From Pseudomonas helmanticensis (lineage in GTDB: Bacteria > Pseudomonadota > Gammaproteobacteria > Pseudomonadales > Pseudomonadaceae), in NCBI RefSeq assembly GCF_900182985.1, contig NZ_FXUY01000001.1, positions 1,674,001 to 1,738,000 of the forward strand: 64,000 bases of DNA. Direction: 5' to 3'. The notes below the pieces were generated by a model, which made no database searches, had not been told where the DNA came from, and worked only from the letters and a program-made list of their open reading frames with translations. Both the position numbers and the translations under genes were made by a program. Within the stretch, counting starts at the first letter, position 1; every line of letters begins with the position of its first letter. Below, piece after piece: positions 43,600 to 51,799 of the stretch.

Positions 43600-44418
43600 A
43601 TGAGCACATTCACCACCCAAGACGGCACCGAGATCTATTTCAAGGATTGGGGCAGCGGCAAGCCCGTGCTGTTCAGCCACGGCTGGTCGCTGGATGCCGA
43701 CATGTGGGAGTACCAGATGGAATACCTGAGCAGTCGCGGCTACCGCACCATCGCGTTCGACCGCCGGGGTTTCGGTCGTTCCGATCAACCGTGGACCGGC
43801 TACGACTACGACACGTTTGCCGATGACATCGCACAACTGATCAACCATCTGGATCTGCGCGACGTCACCCTGGTCGGGTTTTCCATGGGTGGCGGCGACG
43901 TCAGCCGCTACATCGCCCGCCACGGCAGCGAACGTGTCGCCGGGCTGGTATTGCTGGGTTCGGTCACGCCATTGTTCGGCAAGAAAGCCGACTTCCCGCA
44001 AGGCGTCGACACGTCGGTGTTCGACGGCATCAAGGCCGGCCTGCTGCAGGATCGTGCGCAGTTCATCGCGGATTTCGCCGCACCTTTCTATGGCACCAAT
44101 CAGGGCCAGAAAGTCTCCGACGGCGTTCTTACGCAAACCCTGAACGTCGCGTTGCTGGCTTCGCTCAAAGGCACCGTCGACTGCGTGACGGCATTCTCGG
44201 AAACCGACTTCCGCGCCGACATGGCCAAGATCGATGTGCCGACGCTGGTGATCCATGGCGACGGCGATCAGATCGTGCCGTTCGAAACCACCGGCAAACT
44301 GGCCGCTGCTTCGATCAAGGACGCCGAGCTGAAGGTCTACGCCGGCGCGCCGCACGGGTTTGCCGTGACGCATGCACAGGCATTGAATGAAGACCTGCTG
44401 GCGTTTCTGCAGCGTTAA
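43600..44418 (+). CDS. Arylesterase/perhydrolase, alpha/beta hydrolase (P. fluorescens esterase type)
   Basis: A 272-residue alpha/beta hydrolase very similar, from memory, to the P. fluorescens arylesterase PFE. Nucleophile Ser95 is in LVGFSMGGGDV. The Asp is in IHGDGDQIVPFE and the His in APHGFAVTH. The oxyanion-hole segment is SHGWSLDADMW. These enzymes hydrolyse aryl esters and lactones and form peracids, and relatives are called non-heme haloperoxidases. The ATG follows AAGGAG at 43589-43594. Divergence from the HxlR regulator suggests induction by a reactive or aromatic compound; this is inference. Confidence 0.93.
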   Translation: MSTFTTQDGTEIYFKDWGSGKPVLFSHGWSLDADMWEYQMEYLSSRGYRTIAFDRRGFGRSDQPWTGYDYDTFADDIAQLINHLDLRDVTLVGFSMGGGDVSRYIARHGSERVAGLVLLGSVTPLFGKKADFPQGVDTSVFDGIKAGLLQDRAQFIADFAAPFYGTNQGQKVSDGVLTQTLNVALLASLKGTVDCVTAFSETDFRADMAKIDVPTLVIHGDGDQIVPFETTGKLAAASIKDAELKVYAGAPHGFAVTHAQALNEDLLAFLQR

Positions 44419-44526
44419 GACTCAGCAAAAATTTGGACAATGGCAGCGAGCCTGACTTGTTACGGCAAATTTCCGATTCGCTGCCTTGACGAATTTTTCA
44501 TGTTTACCTGATAACATCCGCCCCCT

Positions 44527-44632
44527 CGTTGGGGAGTAGCCTGTTTCCGAGTCCCTCGGAAGCGTTCGTATCAACATTCTCGGCAACCTGCCGTGGTACG
44601 AACACCTTTTTGGTTGGTGAGACCGACGACAC
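44527..44632 (+). ncRNA. yybP-ykoY manganese riboswitch
   Basis: The aptamer signature is clear: GTTGGGGAGTAGCC (44528-44541) with later CGTATCAACATTCTCGG (44566-44582) and closing GGTGAGACC (44616-44624). A possible expression-platform stem CGACACA (44627-44633) / TGTGTCG (44660-44666) lies between aptamer and mntP. Manganese binding should raise expression of the efflux pump. Confidence 0.95.
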
Positions 44633-44698
44633 ATCCATGCCTAAAGTCGGGCGTGTGGTTGTGTCGTTGACTCATAGCCCGACTGGAAGTGTGCCCCC

Positions 44699-45262
44699 GT
44701 GAATCCCGTTTCCCTGATATTCCTCGCTCTGGCCATGTCCACGGATGCGTTCGCCGCCGCCATCGGCAAAGGCTCCAGCCTGCACAAACCGCGTCTCACC
44801 GAAGCACTGCGCACCGGCCTGATCTTCGGCGTGATCGAAGCCATCACCCCCATCATCGGCTGGCTGATCGGCCAGGCTGCGACCCGCTGGGTTGCCGAAT
44901 GGGATCACTGGATCGCCTTCACCCTGCTGGTGATTCTCGGCCTGCACATGATCTACAACGGTCTGAAGCACGAAGACGAAGAAGAACAAAAACCTGGCCA
45001 GCACTCCTTCATGATCCTCGCGGTCACCGCTTTTGCGACCAGCATTGATGCGCTCGCCGTGGGCGTTGGCCTGGCGTTTGTCGACGTGAATATCTGGGTG
45101 GCTGCGGCCGCGATCGGTCTGGCGACGATGACCATGGTCACGATTGGCGTGATGCTGGGTCGCGTGCTGGGCGCGGTGGTTGGCAAGCGTGCGGAAATCG
45201 TCGGTGGCGTGGTGCTGATGATCGTCGGTGCAACGATTCTGTATGAGCACCTTTCAGCCTGA
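44699..45262 (+). CDS. mntP: Manganese efflux pump MntP
   Basis: A 187-residue membrane protein with six predicted helices and the two paired MntP motifs: [16 protein letters not shown] near the N-terminus and [16 protein letters not shown] in the second half. Their aspartates are needed for Mn transport in the family. It starts with GTG at 44699, matching the usual NPVSL N-terminus. The Mn riboswitch directly upstream supports the assignment. It is convergent with the DUF72 gene, whose end abuts it. Confidence 0.96.
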   Translation: MNPVSLIFLALAMSTDAFAAAIGKGSSLHKPRLTEALRTGLIFGVIEAITPIIGWLIGQAATRWVAEWDHWIAFTLLVILGLHMIYNGLKHEDEEEQKPGQHSFMILAVTAFATSIDALAVGVGLAFVDVNIWVAAAAIGLATMTMVTIGVMLGRVLGAVVGKRAEIVGGVVLMIVGATILYEHLSA

Positions 45263-45263
45263 T

Positions 45264-45980
45264 TCAAGGGGATGTCAGTGTCGCCAGCGTCAACGCGTTG
45301 CCTGTCGCGGCGCCACTGGCGGTGTTGTCGAAGATGCACCAGGTCGCGGCGCCCTCGGCCGCCGCGATCTGCAGTGCTTGTTCGAGTCTTTGCACAAAGG
45401 CTGAATCGTAGGCGCTGTGGTAAATGCGCGGTGAGCCGTGCAAGCGCCAATATTTGACGCCGGCCCAACCTCTTGGCGCGGTGTCACTGCTGATGCGCGA
45501 GGGGTCGACCGCTGCCTGGGCAATCCGGAAATCGAGCAACATTGGTTCCGCCTCGCACCACGACTCGTGTCGGGGTTCCAGCACTACCGCGCCGCCAAAA
45601 CGCTCCCGTAGCGCGGTAAAGAATGCCTCGGCAACTACCGCATCAAACGCCAGCGACGGTGGTAATTGCAGCAACAAACAACCCAATCGATCGCCCAATC
45701 CGGCGCATTGTTCGAGGAACTCATCGAGTGCTGCTGCGCAACCTGCCAGGCGCAGTTCATGGCTGATGAGCTTGGGTATCTTCACTGCAAAGGCAAACCC
45801 GTCCGGCACGGAATCCGCCCAACGCTCGTAGGTCTGACGACGATGCGCACGGTAGAACGAACTGTTGATTTCGACGCTATTGAGGCGTGCGGCATAGCGC
45901 TGCAAGTGCGTACCCTCAGCGGGAAATTCCGGCCAATGCTCGCGCCCAAGACTCCACCCCGCACAACCCACAAAAATCAT
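45264..45980 (-). CDS. DUF72 family protein
   Basis: A 238-residue soluble protein with the DUF72 TIM-barrel marks: N-terminal VGCAGWSLGREHWPEFP, RLNSVEINSSFYRAH, AVKIPKLISHE and VLEPRHESW, then KYWRLHGSP. The ATG at 45980 is used because it gives the family N-terminus; upstream codons run into a REP element. It stops one base from the mntP stop on the other strand. The biochemical function of DUF72 is not settled. Confidence 0.9.
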   Translation of the reverse strand: MIFVGCAGWSLGREHWPEFPAEGTHLQRYAARLNSVEINSSFYRAHRRQTYERWADSVPDGFAFAVKIPKLISHELRLAGCAAALDEFLEQCAGLGDRLGCLLLQLPPSLAFDAVVAEAFFTALRERFGGAVVLEPRHESWCEAEPMLLDFRIAQAAVDPSRISSDTAPRGWAGVKYWRLHGSPRIYHSAYDSAFVQRLEQALQIAAAEGAATWCIFDNTASGAATGNALTLATLTSP

Positions 45981-45993
45981 CACACCTCCACTC

Positions 45994-46086
45994 CCCCTGT
46001 AGGAGCTGCCGAAGGCTGCGATCACTTGATCTAGATCTTAAAAACAAAGATCAAAAGATCGCAGCCTGCGGCAGCTCCTACAGGGG
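45994..46086. repeat. Inverted REP pair (CTGTAGGAGCTGCC type)
   Basis: CCCCTGTAGGAGCTGCCGAA and inverted GCAGCTCCTACAGGGG flank an A/T-rich centre with GATCAAAAGATCG. It lies between the DUF72 gene and the TPP enzyme gene. Confidence 0.85.
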
Positions 46087-46096
46087 ATTTAGCCGG

Positions 46097-47884
46097 TTAT
46101 TTTTTTCCGGGCAGGACCGAGCTGAGCACTTGTTTGGCGGTTTGCAGGATGACACCGGCCTCGTCCGGGTCGCCTTTGAGCAAGGTCGTGGCGAACTTCT
46201 TCGCCTGCTCAAGCTTGATATGCGGCGGTAGCGGCGGCACGTTCGGGTCGGTCTTGAACTCGATCAGCACCGGTACATCAGACGCCAGCGCCTGCTCCCA
46301 GGCGGCGGCGACATCTTCTTCGCGATCGACAAAGATGCCTTTCAGGCCAATCGAAATCGCGAACAGGTGATACGGCACATCGGGAATGCTCTGCGACGCT
46401 TCGAACTTCGGATCGCCCTCCATCACCCGCTGTTCCCAGGTCACCTGATTGAGATCCTCGTTGTTGAACACCGCGCAGATCCACTTCGGACTCGCCCACT
46501 GGCGCCAGTATTTAGCGACCGTGATCAGCTCGGCCATGTTGTTCATCTGCATCGCGCCGTCACCCACCAACGCAATCACCGCGCGCTCGGGATGAGCAAA
46601 CTTGGCGGCAATCGCATAGGGCACCGCAGCGCCCATCGACGCCAGGCCACCGGACAACGAACATTGCATGCCCCGCCGGATCTTCAGGTCCCGGGCATAC
46701 CAGTTAGCGCAGGAGCCGGAGTCACTGGTGATGATCGCTTGATCGGGCAGGCGCGGAGACAGTTCGTACACCACCCGCTGCGGGTTGATCGGACTGGCTT
46801 TGGCCATCGCGCGTTTTTCCAGGGTTTTCTCCCAACTGCCGCGCCAGCCTTCGATTTTCTTGCGCCATTTGCTTGAGGTCTTTTGTTCCAGCAGCGGCAG
46901 AAGCGCGGCGAGGGTTTCAGCGGCATCGCCGACCAGATTGACCTCCATCGGATAACGCAAGCTGAGCATGTCCGGCTGCAAATCGATTTGCACACCGCGT
47001 GCCTGGCCTTCCTTGGGCAGAAATTCCGAGTATGGGAATCCGGAGCCAATCATCAACAAGGTGTCGCACTCGCTCATCAGCTTGTAGCTGGGCTCGGTGC
47101 CAAGCAGGCCGATGCTGCCGGTCACCCACGGCAGATCGTCCGGTAACGCAGCTTTGCCGAGCAGCGCCTTGGCCACCCCGGCGCCGAGTTTTTCCGCCAC
47201 CGCAATCACTTCATCGGTGGCCTGCAACGCACCGGCACCGACCAGAATCGCGACCTTCTCGCCGGCATTCAAAACCTCCGCTGCACGCTGCAGATCGACG
47301 TCGTAAGGCAGTACTTTCGGCTTGGTATAACCGACCCCGGAATGCGCGGTGCCGTGCGCTCGGGCCGGCGCTTCATAGGGCAGATCCTGCAAGTCATTGG
47401 GCAGGATAATTGCCGTGACACGGCGCTCGCCAATGGCCGTGCGCACTGCACGGTCAAGCAGATGCCGGACTTGCGAGGGCGCCGACGCCTGCTGCACGAA
47501 TGCACCAGCGACATCCTTGAACATCGACAACAGATCGAGTTCTTGCTGATAGTGACTGCCGAGCGCGGTGCGCGCCTGCTGGCCGACAATTGCCAGCACC
47601 GGCATGTGATCCATCCGCGCATCGTAGAGCCCGGTGATCAGGTGCGACGCACCGGGGCCGGAGGTGGCGATGCACACGCCCAGCTCACCGGTAAACTTGG
47701 CATGCGCCGAGGCCATGAACGCCGCCATTTCTTCATGCCGCGCCTGAACGAATTCGATTTTTCCGTGTGCCCGGCTCAGCGCGCCGAAGACGCCATTGAT
47801 GCCGTCGCCCGGATAACCAAAGATCCGCGTGACGCCCCATTGGCTGAGCCGCTCAACCAGAAAGTCTCCCACTGTCGTCGTCAT
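46097..47884 (-). CDS. Thiamine pyrophosphate-dependent enzyme, pyruvate oxidase (PoxB)-like
   Basis: A 595-residue protein with three TPP-enzyme domains. The N-terminal Pyr domain holds the catalytic glutamate in VQARHEEMAAFMAS, the central domain is of the FAD/NAD-like type, and the C-terminal PP domain has the metal motif GDGAMQMNNMAEL followed by NNEDLNQVTWEQR. Length and the MEGDPKFEASQSIPDVPYHLFA region resemble PoxB-like pyruvate dehydrogenases (quinone) rather than acetolactate synthase. The C-terminal membrane-activation peptide of PoxB is not obvious. It is single, with a REP pair downstream. Substrate is inferred. Confidence 0.8.
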   Translation of the reverse strand: MTTTVGDFLVERLSQWGVTRIFGYPGDGINGVFGALSRAHGKIEFVQARHEEMAAFMASAHAKFTGELGVCIATSGPGASHLITGLYDARMDHMPVLAIVGQQARTALGSHYQQELDLLSMFKDVAGAFVQQASAPSQVRHLLDRAVRTAIGERRVTAIILPNDLQDLPYEAPARAHGTAHSGVGYTKPKVLPYDVDLQRAAEVLNAGEKVAILVGAGALQATDEVIAVAEKLGAGVAKALLGKAALPDDLPWVTGSIGLLGTEPSYKLMSECDTLLMIGSGFPYSEFLPKEGQARGVQIDLQPDMLSLRYPMEVNLVGDAAETLAALLPLLEQKTSSKWRKKIEGWRGSWEKTLEKRAMAKASPINPQRVVYELSPRLPDQAIITSDSGSCANWYARDLKIRRGMQCSLSGGLASMGAAVPYAIAAKFAHPERAVIALVGDGAMQMNNMAELITVAKYWRQWASPKWICAVFNNEDLNQVTWEQRVMEGDPKFEASQSIPDVPYHLFAISIGLKGIFVDREEDVAAAWEQALASDVPVLIEFKTDPNVPPLPPHIKLEQAKKFATTLLKGDPDEAGVILQTAKQVLSSVLPGKK

Positions 47885-48100
47885 TTCGATCCTCGCCTGT
47901 CACCGCTGCATGAAGCCTTCCCGAGGTGATATCCGTCGGGAGGTGTAAGGGTCTGGACAGTCGGGGCGACGACGAAGTTTCGATTGATTTGCGTTGATTC
48001 AGGTCGTGACAGACGCGGGCGGTGGCGCCTTTTATCGGCTGCCTGACGAATTATTCTGAGGCTCGTTGTCGATTGCTCAACGACTGATGGAGGAATGGTG

Positions 48101-48625
48101 ATGTCCGATTCAACGGCGGCTCGCGTACATACCTTGCTGTTCGAGCGCAACGATTGGGTACCGAACAACCCGCGCTTGCCGGTGCTGGTTTATCCGCAAG
48201 CGATTGCCATTGAGGGTAGCGATCCGGCTGCGTTGTTCGAACAGATCTTCAGCGCCAATGGCTGGCCGCCGCAATGGCGCTATGGGGTGTATGACTTTCA
48301 TCACTATCACACCGAGGGTCATGAAGTGCTGGGAGTTGCCGCTGGCCATGCACGGTTGATGCTTGGCGGGCCTGACGGACATGTGCTGCAAGTGAGTGCC
48401 GGCGATGCCCTGCTGCTGCCCGCCGGCACTGGTCATTGCAATCTGCAATCCAGCGCTGACTTTCTGGTGGTGGGTGCGTACCCGCCGGGGCAACACGCCG
48501 ATATCTGCCGCGCGGCGCCGAGCCAGGAACAGCAGCAGAGTATCGATCATCTGGCGTTTCCCGAGCAGGATCCACTGCAAGGATCGCGAGGCGCGCTTTT
48601 GAAATATTGGCTCAAGCAGCCCTAG
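48101..48625 (+). CDS. YjlB-like cupin protein
   Basis: A 174-residue single-domain cupin. The metal-binding motif YDFHHYHTEGHEVLGVAAG gives histidines and a glutamate, and the second motif is LLLPAGTGHCNL. The ATG at 48101 is preferred over one at 48095 because GGAGGA ends at 48094, leaving six bases. The C-terminus overlaps the convergent DUF2798 gene by four bases. Function unknown; these proteins are usually stress-linked small cupins. Confidence 0.85.
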   Translation: MSDSTAARVHTLLFERNDWVPNNPRLPVLVYPQAIAIEGSDPAALFEQIFSANGWPPQWRYGVYDFHHYHTEGHEVLGVAAGHARLMLGGPDGHVLQVSAGDALLLPAGTGHCNLQSSADFLVVGAYPPGQHADICRAAPSQEQQQSIDHLAFPEQDPLQGSRGALLKYWLKQP

Positions 48626-48897
48626 CGGTGCGGATGCACCGTCAACGCTACCAGTTTGCTCACGATGGGCCGCACGACGAGGATGCACAGGAACGCCACC
48701 GGCATCGCCAGTTTGTAGGCGTGCAACGCATTATTCAGGTAGTCGTTATCAATCCCGGAGTTGGCGGCGGTGATCACCAGCGACATCAGGAACGCCATGA
48801 TCGTTGCCATGTACAACGCAAACACGTAGGGCGTGGCGCGCGGCGAAAGCTTGCGACGCCTCAGATAGACAGCTTCGGACTGGGTGCTTTGATTCAT
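48622..48897 (-). CDS. DUF2798 small membrane protein
   Basis: A 91-residue protein with two membrane helices (ATPYVFALYMATIMAFLMSLVITAA and YKLAMPVAFLCILVVRPIV), the DUF2798 pattern. The start at 48897 gives MNQSTQSEAVYLRRRK. It is convergent with the cupin gene, with overlapping stop codons (CTAG), and divergent from a LysR regulator 125 bp away, which may control it. Confidence 0.85.
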   Translation of the reverse strand: MNQSTQSEAVYLRRRKLSPRATPYVFALYMATIMAFLMSLVITAANSGIDNDYLNNALHAYKLAMPVAFLCILVVRPIVSKLVALTVHPHR

Positions 48898-49022
48898 AGG
48901 GCGGTTCCATCCAATGACAGGGAGCAGGCACCTTAGCAAAGGCTTTTTCTTGCAACTAGACGGCCAATCGCAGGTACTTTATAAAGCACAACTTACGAAT
49001 CAACCCTCTCAGCGGGCCATGG

Positions 49023-49970
49023 ATGAATCTGTTAGCGGCGATTGCCAGTTTTATCAAAGTCGTCGAATCGGGCTCGATTGTCGCTGCCGCCAAGGCATTG
49101 GGGGTCAGCGCGGCAGCGGTGAGCCAGACTCTCAATCGACTCGAAGCACACCTCGGCGTGCGCTTGCTGCAACGCACCACGCGCAGCATGGCCCTGACCG
49201 AAAACGGCGCGGTGTATTACAACAGGGTCAAGCGCATTGCAGCGGATCTGGAATCGGCACAAAACCTGATCAGCAGTCATGAAACCGAACTGCAGGGTCG
49301 TCTGAGCATCGCCTCGACCTCAGCGTTCGGCCGGCATGTGCTGGCGCCGTTGATCGCTGGTTTCGCTGCGCTGCATCCGCGCCTGATTGTTGAACTGTCG
49401 ACCACCAACGGCAAGATCAGCCACATCCAGGACGGCATCGACCTGAGCCTGCGGATCAAGCCGCAACTGGAGGACGGCATCGTCGCGCGCAAGATCGTTT
49501 CGCTGCCGTTCATCATGTGCGCCTCGCCTGCCTATCTGCAGCGCGCCGGTTGGCCGCAATCACCGGACGATCTTCGACACCACGCGTGCCTGGCGTTTCG
49601 TTACCCGCTGGATGGGCGTTTTCTGCGCTGGAGCTTTAGCCGCGACGGGCAACGTTACGATGCCGACATCAATGCAACGGCGATCAGCGATGACATCGAC
49701 GCGCTGGCGCAAATGGCAGCCAACGGTGCAGGCATCACACGGCTGGCAGAGTTCGTGGCGGCGCCCTTTATCGAGAGTGGCCGACTGGTGCCGCTGTTTG
49801 ACCATCAGCACAGCGAGGTGGTTGAGCCGATGGAGATTTACGTCTGCGTACAGGAACGCGCGGCGATGACGCCAAAGGTCAGGGCCTTTGTCGATTATCT
49901 GACTGAGCATCTGCAGACGCGGTGGCCGATGAACGCTGAATTGGCCAAGGCCAGCGCAGATTGTCGGTGA
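49023..49970 (+). CDS. LysR-family transcriptional regulator
   Basis: A 315-residue LysR protein of the LrhA/DsdC-unlike, PtxR/YafC-like group. HTH residues are 4-60 (IASFIKVVESGSIVAAAKALGVSAAAVSQTLNRLE), and the effector domain covers about 90-295. The DUF2798 membrane gene is the divergent neighbour and plausible target. The AT-rich gap (48898-49022) should hold both promoters. Confidence 0.88.
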   Translation: MNLLAAIASFIKVVESGSIVAAAKALGVSAAAVSQTLNRLEAHLGVRLLQRTTRSMALTENGAVYYNRVKRIAADLESAQNLISSHETELQGRLSIASTSAFGRHVLAPLIAGFAALHPRLIVELSTTNGKISHIQDGIDLSLRIKPQLEDGIVARKIVSLPFIMCASPAYLQRAGWPQSPDDLRHHACLAFRYPLDGRFLRWSFSRDGQRYDADINATAISDDIDALAQMAANGAGITRLAEFVAAPFIESGRLVPLFDHQHSEVVEPMEIYVCVQERAAMTPKVRAFVDYLTEHLQTRWPMNAELAKASADCR

Positions 49971-49980
49971 CCCCAGCGGC

Positions 49981-50078
49981 CCTATCGCGAGCAGGCTCGC
50001 TCCCACAATGTCCGACGGCGCCTGCCGATTCTTTGGCAACCCAAAAACCTGTGGGAGATGGCTTGCCAGCGAAGGGGC
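49981..50078. repeat. Imperfect REP pair
   Basis: TATCGCGAGCAGGCTCGCTCCCACA (49984-50008) and CTGTGGGAGATGGCTTGCCAGCGAAGGGG (50049-50077) are inverted relatives with several mismatches, a decayed pair. Confidence 0.6.
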
Positions 50079-50148
50079 CAGAGCGCGAGCCTTCAGGGCA
50101 ATCTGCTTAACTGAACCGTTGCACACTCTTCAGCACAGGAGCTCGGCA

Positions 50149-50604
50149 ATGAAACCCGCAAAATCACTCAGCGTATTGATGCTTGCAGCAAGCCTGTCCG
50201 GCTGCGCCACATCATCCAGCCCCGGCGCGAACGTGACGCTCACCGCCACCCGCCAGAACAGCGGGCAGATCGGCAACGTCACCCTCGCTGACTGGGGCGG
50301 CAAGCAAACCGGCTTCAGTTTCTTCATCAGCGGCGCACCGAATGGCGCCTCGCTGCCCCTGCGCCTGTATGCCTTCGTCAATCAAGGCAGTTGCGCGCAA
50401 CCGGGGCCGGTGGCCTATGCGATGAACGACAAAGTCAGCACTGAACGCCAGCCCGTGCGCGGTTGGGCATTTTCCAGAAGTGCGCCGGTGGCATTATCGA
50501 CATTGCTTGCCGGCGAATATTCGGTGGTCGTGCGCACCGCCGCTACCGATGGCAGCGTCGATATTTTTTGTGGTGATATCAGCCAGGCAAGCACTGCGAA
50601 GTAA
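50149..50604 (+). CDS. Hypothetical lipoprotein
   Basis: A 151-residue lipoprotein with lipobox LSGC (Cys19), followed by a Ser-rich linker and a soluble domain containing ADWGGKQTGFSFFISGAPNGASLPLRLYAFV. The ATG has AGGAGC at 50137-50142. No recognised family. It is alone between the LysR gene and yghU, and ends about 70 bp before the yghU start. Confidence 0.75.
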   Translation: MKPAKSLSVLMLAASLSGCATSSSPGANVTLTATRQNSGQIGNVTLADWGGKQTGFSFFISGAPNGASLPLRLYAFVNQGSCAQPGPVAYAMNDKVSTERQPVRGWAFSRSAPVALSTLLAGEYSVVVRTAATDGSVDIFCGDISQASTAK

Positions 50605-50676
50605 GCCTGGCAAGGGCGGCGAATTTTCCTTAGGGTGTCTGTCTCTTCTCAGCCAGCCAACGATGAGGTCAGTTAC

Positions 50677-51516
50677 ATGAGCAAAGCGCCCTACGTTCCG
50701 CCCCAGGTCTGGAAAAACGACGCACCGTCCGGCGGCCAGTTCGCCAGTATCAACCGCCCGACTGCCGGGCCAACCCATGAAAAGACCCTGCCGGTCGGCA
50801 AGCACCCGTTGCAGCTCTATTCACTGGCCACGCCGAATGGGGTGAAGGTCACCATTGTGCTCGAAGAGTTGCTCGCGCTCGGTCACCGCGATGCCGAATA
50901 CGATGCCTGGCTGATCCGCATCAACGAGGGCGATCAGTTCTCCAGCGGTTTTGTCGAGATCAATCCGAACTCGAAGATTCCGGCGTTGCTGGATCGCAGC
51001 GTCGAGCCGCCGGTCCGCGTCTTCGAGTCCGGTTCGATCCTGCTGTATCTGGCGGAAAAATTCGGCGCCTTGCTGCCCAAGGACTTGGCCGGACGCACCG
51101 AAACCCTCAACTGGCTGTTCTGGCAAATGGGCGCGGCACCTTATCTGGGTGGCGGTTTCGGGCATTTCTATGCCTATGCGCCGGAGAAGCTCGAGTATCC
51201 GATCAACCGCTTCACCATGGAAACCAAGCGTCAGCTTGATGTGCTGAATCGGCGTCTCGGCGAAAGTGCTTATCTGGCCGGCGACAGCTACACCATCGCC
51301 GATATCGCGGTGTGGTCGTGGTATGGCCAACTGGTGCGCAACACGGTTTATTCGGCGGCAGAATTTCTCTCCGCGCAGGACTACACCCATGTCCAGCGCT
51401 GGGCCGAAGACATCGCGCAGCGGCCTGCGGTCGTTCGCGGCATGCGCGTCAACCGCACGTGGGGCGATGAAGAGAGCCAGGTTGCCGAGCGCCATCAGGC
51501 TGCAGATCTGGACTGA
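50677..51516 (+). CDS. yghU: Glutathione-dependent disulfide-bond oxidoreductase (YghU type GST)
   Basis: A 279-residue glutathione transferase-like protein. The YghU-specific N-terminus YVPPQVWKNDAPSGGQFASINRPTAG precedes the thioredoxin-fold domain (PLQLYSLATPNGVKVTIVLEEL; ASN in the CN/SN-type active region). The glutathione-binding NPNSKIPALLD and ESGSILLYLAEKFG follow, then an all-helical domain. The ATG at 50677 is preferred over codons upstream because it gives this N-terminus. YghU-type enzymes reduce disulfides using two bound glutathiones. A perfect 14-bp hairpin follows the stop. Confidence 0.93.
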   Translation: MSKAPYVPPQVWKNDAPSGGQFASINRPTAGPTHEKTLPVGKHPLQLYSLATPNGVKVTIVLEELLALGHRDAEYDAWLIRINEGDQFSSGFVEINPNSKIPALLDRSVEPPVRVFESGSILLYLAEKFGALLPKDLAGRTETLNWLFWQMGAAPYLGGGFGHFYAYAPEKLEYPINRFTMETKRQLDVLNRRLGESAYLAGDSYTIADIAVWSWYGQLVRNTVYSAAEFLSAQDYTHVQRWAEDIAQRPAVVRGMRVNRTWGDEESQVAERHQAADLD

Positions 51517-51531
51517 GTCATCCCTTCAGCG

Positions 51532-51566
51532 GCGGTGTCGATGATGGCTCATATCATCGACACCGC
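51532..51566. terminator. Perfect 14-bp inverted repeat after yghU
   Basis: GCGGTGTCGATGAT-GGCTCAT-ATCATCGACACCGC: 14-bp perfect arms with a 7-base loop, 15 bp after the yghU stop. Only a weak T stretch follows (TGTTT), so it may end transcription or protect the mRNA 3' end. Confidence 0.65.
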
Positions 51567-51733
51567 TGCACACTGTTTGCCCCCACGCTCGGCCCTCTAC
51601 ACCCCGTAATTTCTCTGGCTTCACTCGCTCAAATCGTCCTGATTCGAGACTGTGAGCCACCCCGGCAAATGTGAAAAATTTGTTAACTATCTGACTCGCA
51701 TGACTTTCTTCGTGCGAATCAATCTGACATGCT

Positions 51734-51752
51734 AATGCGAATACTTCTTACA
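51734..51752 (+). promoter_or_regulatory. Putative Fur box of the siderophore receptor gene
   Basis: AATGCGAATACTTCTTACA closely follows the Pseudomonas Fur pattern (AATGCGAATAATTCTCATT type) and lies 47 bp upstream of the receptor start. It predicts iron-repressed expression. Confidence 0.65.
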
Positions 51753-51799
51753 TGCGCATGCATCAGATTCGTTTTGGTATTTCCCGGGGAAGCAGATTG

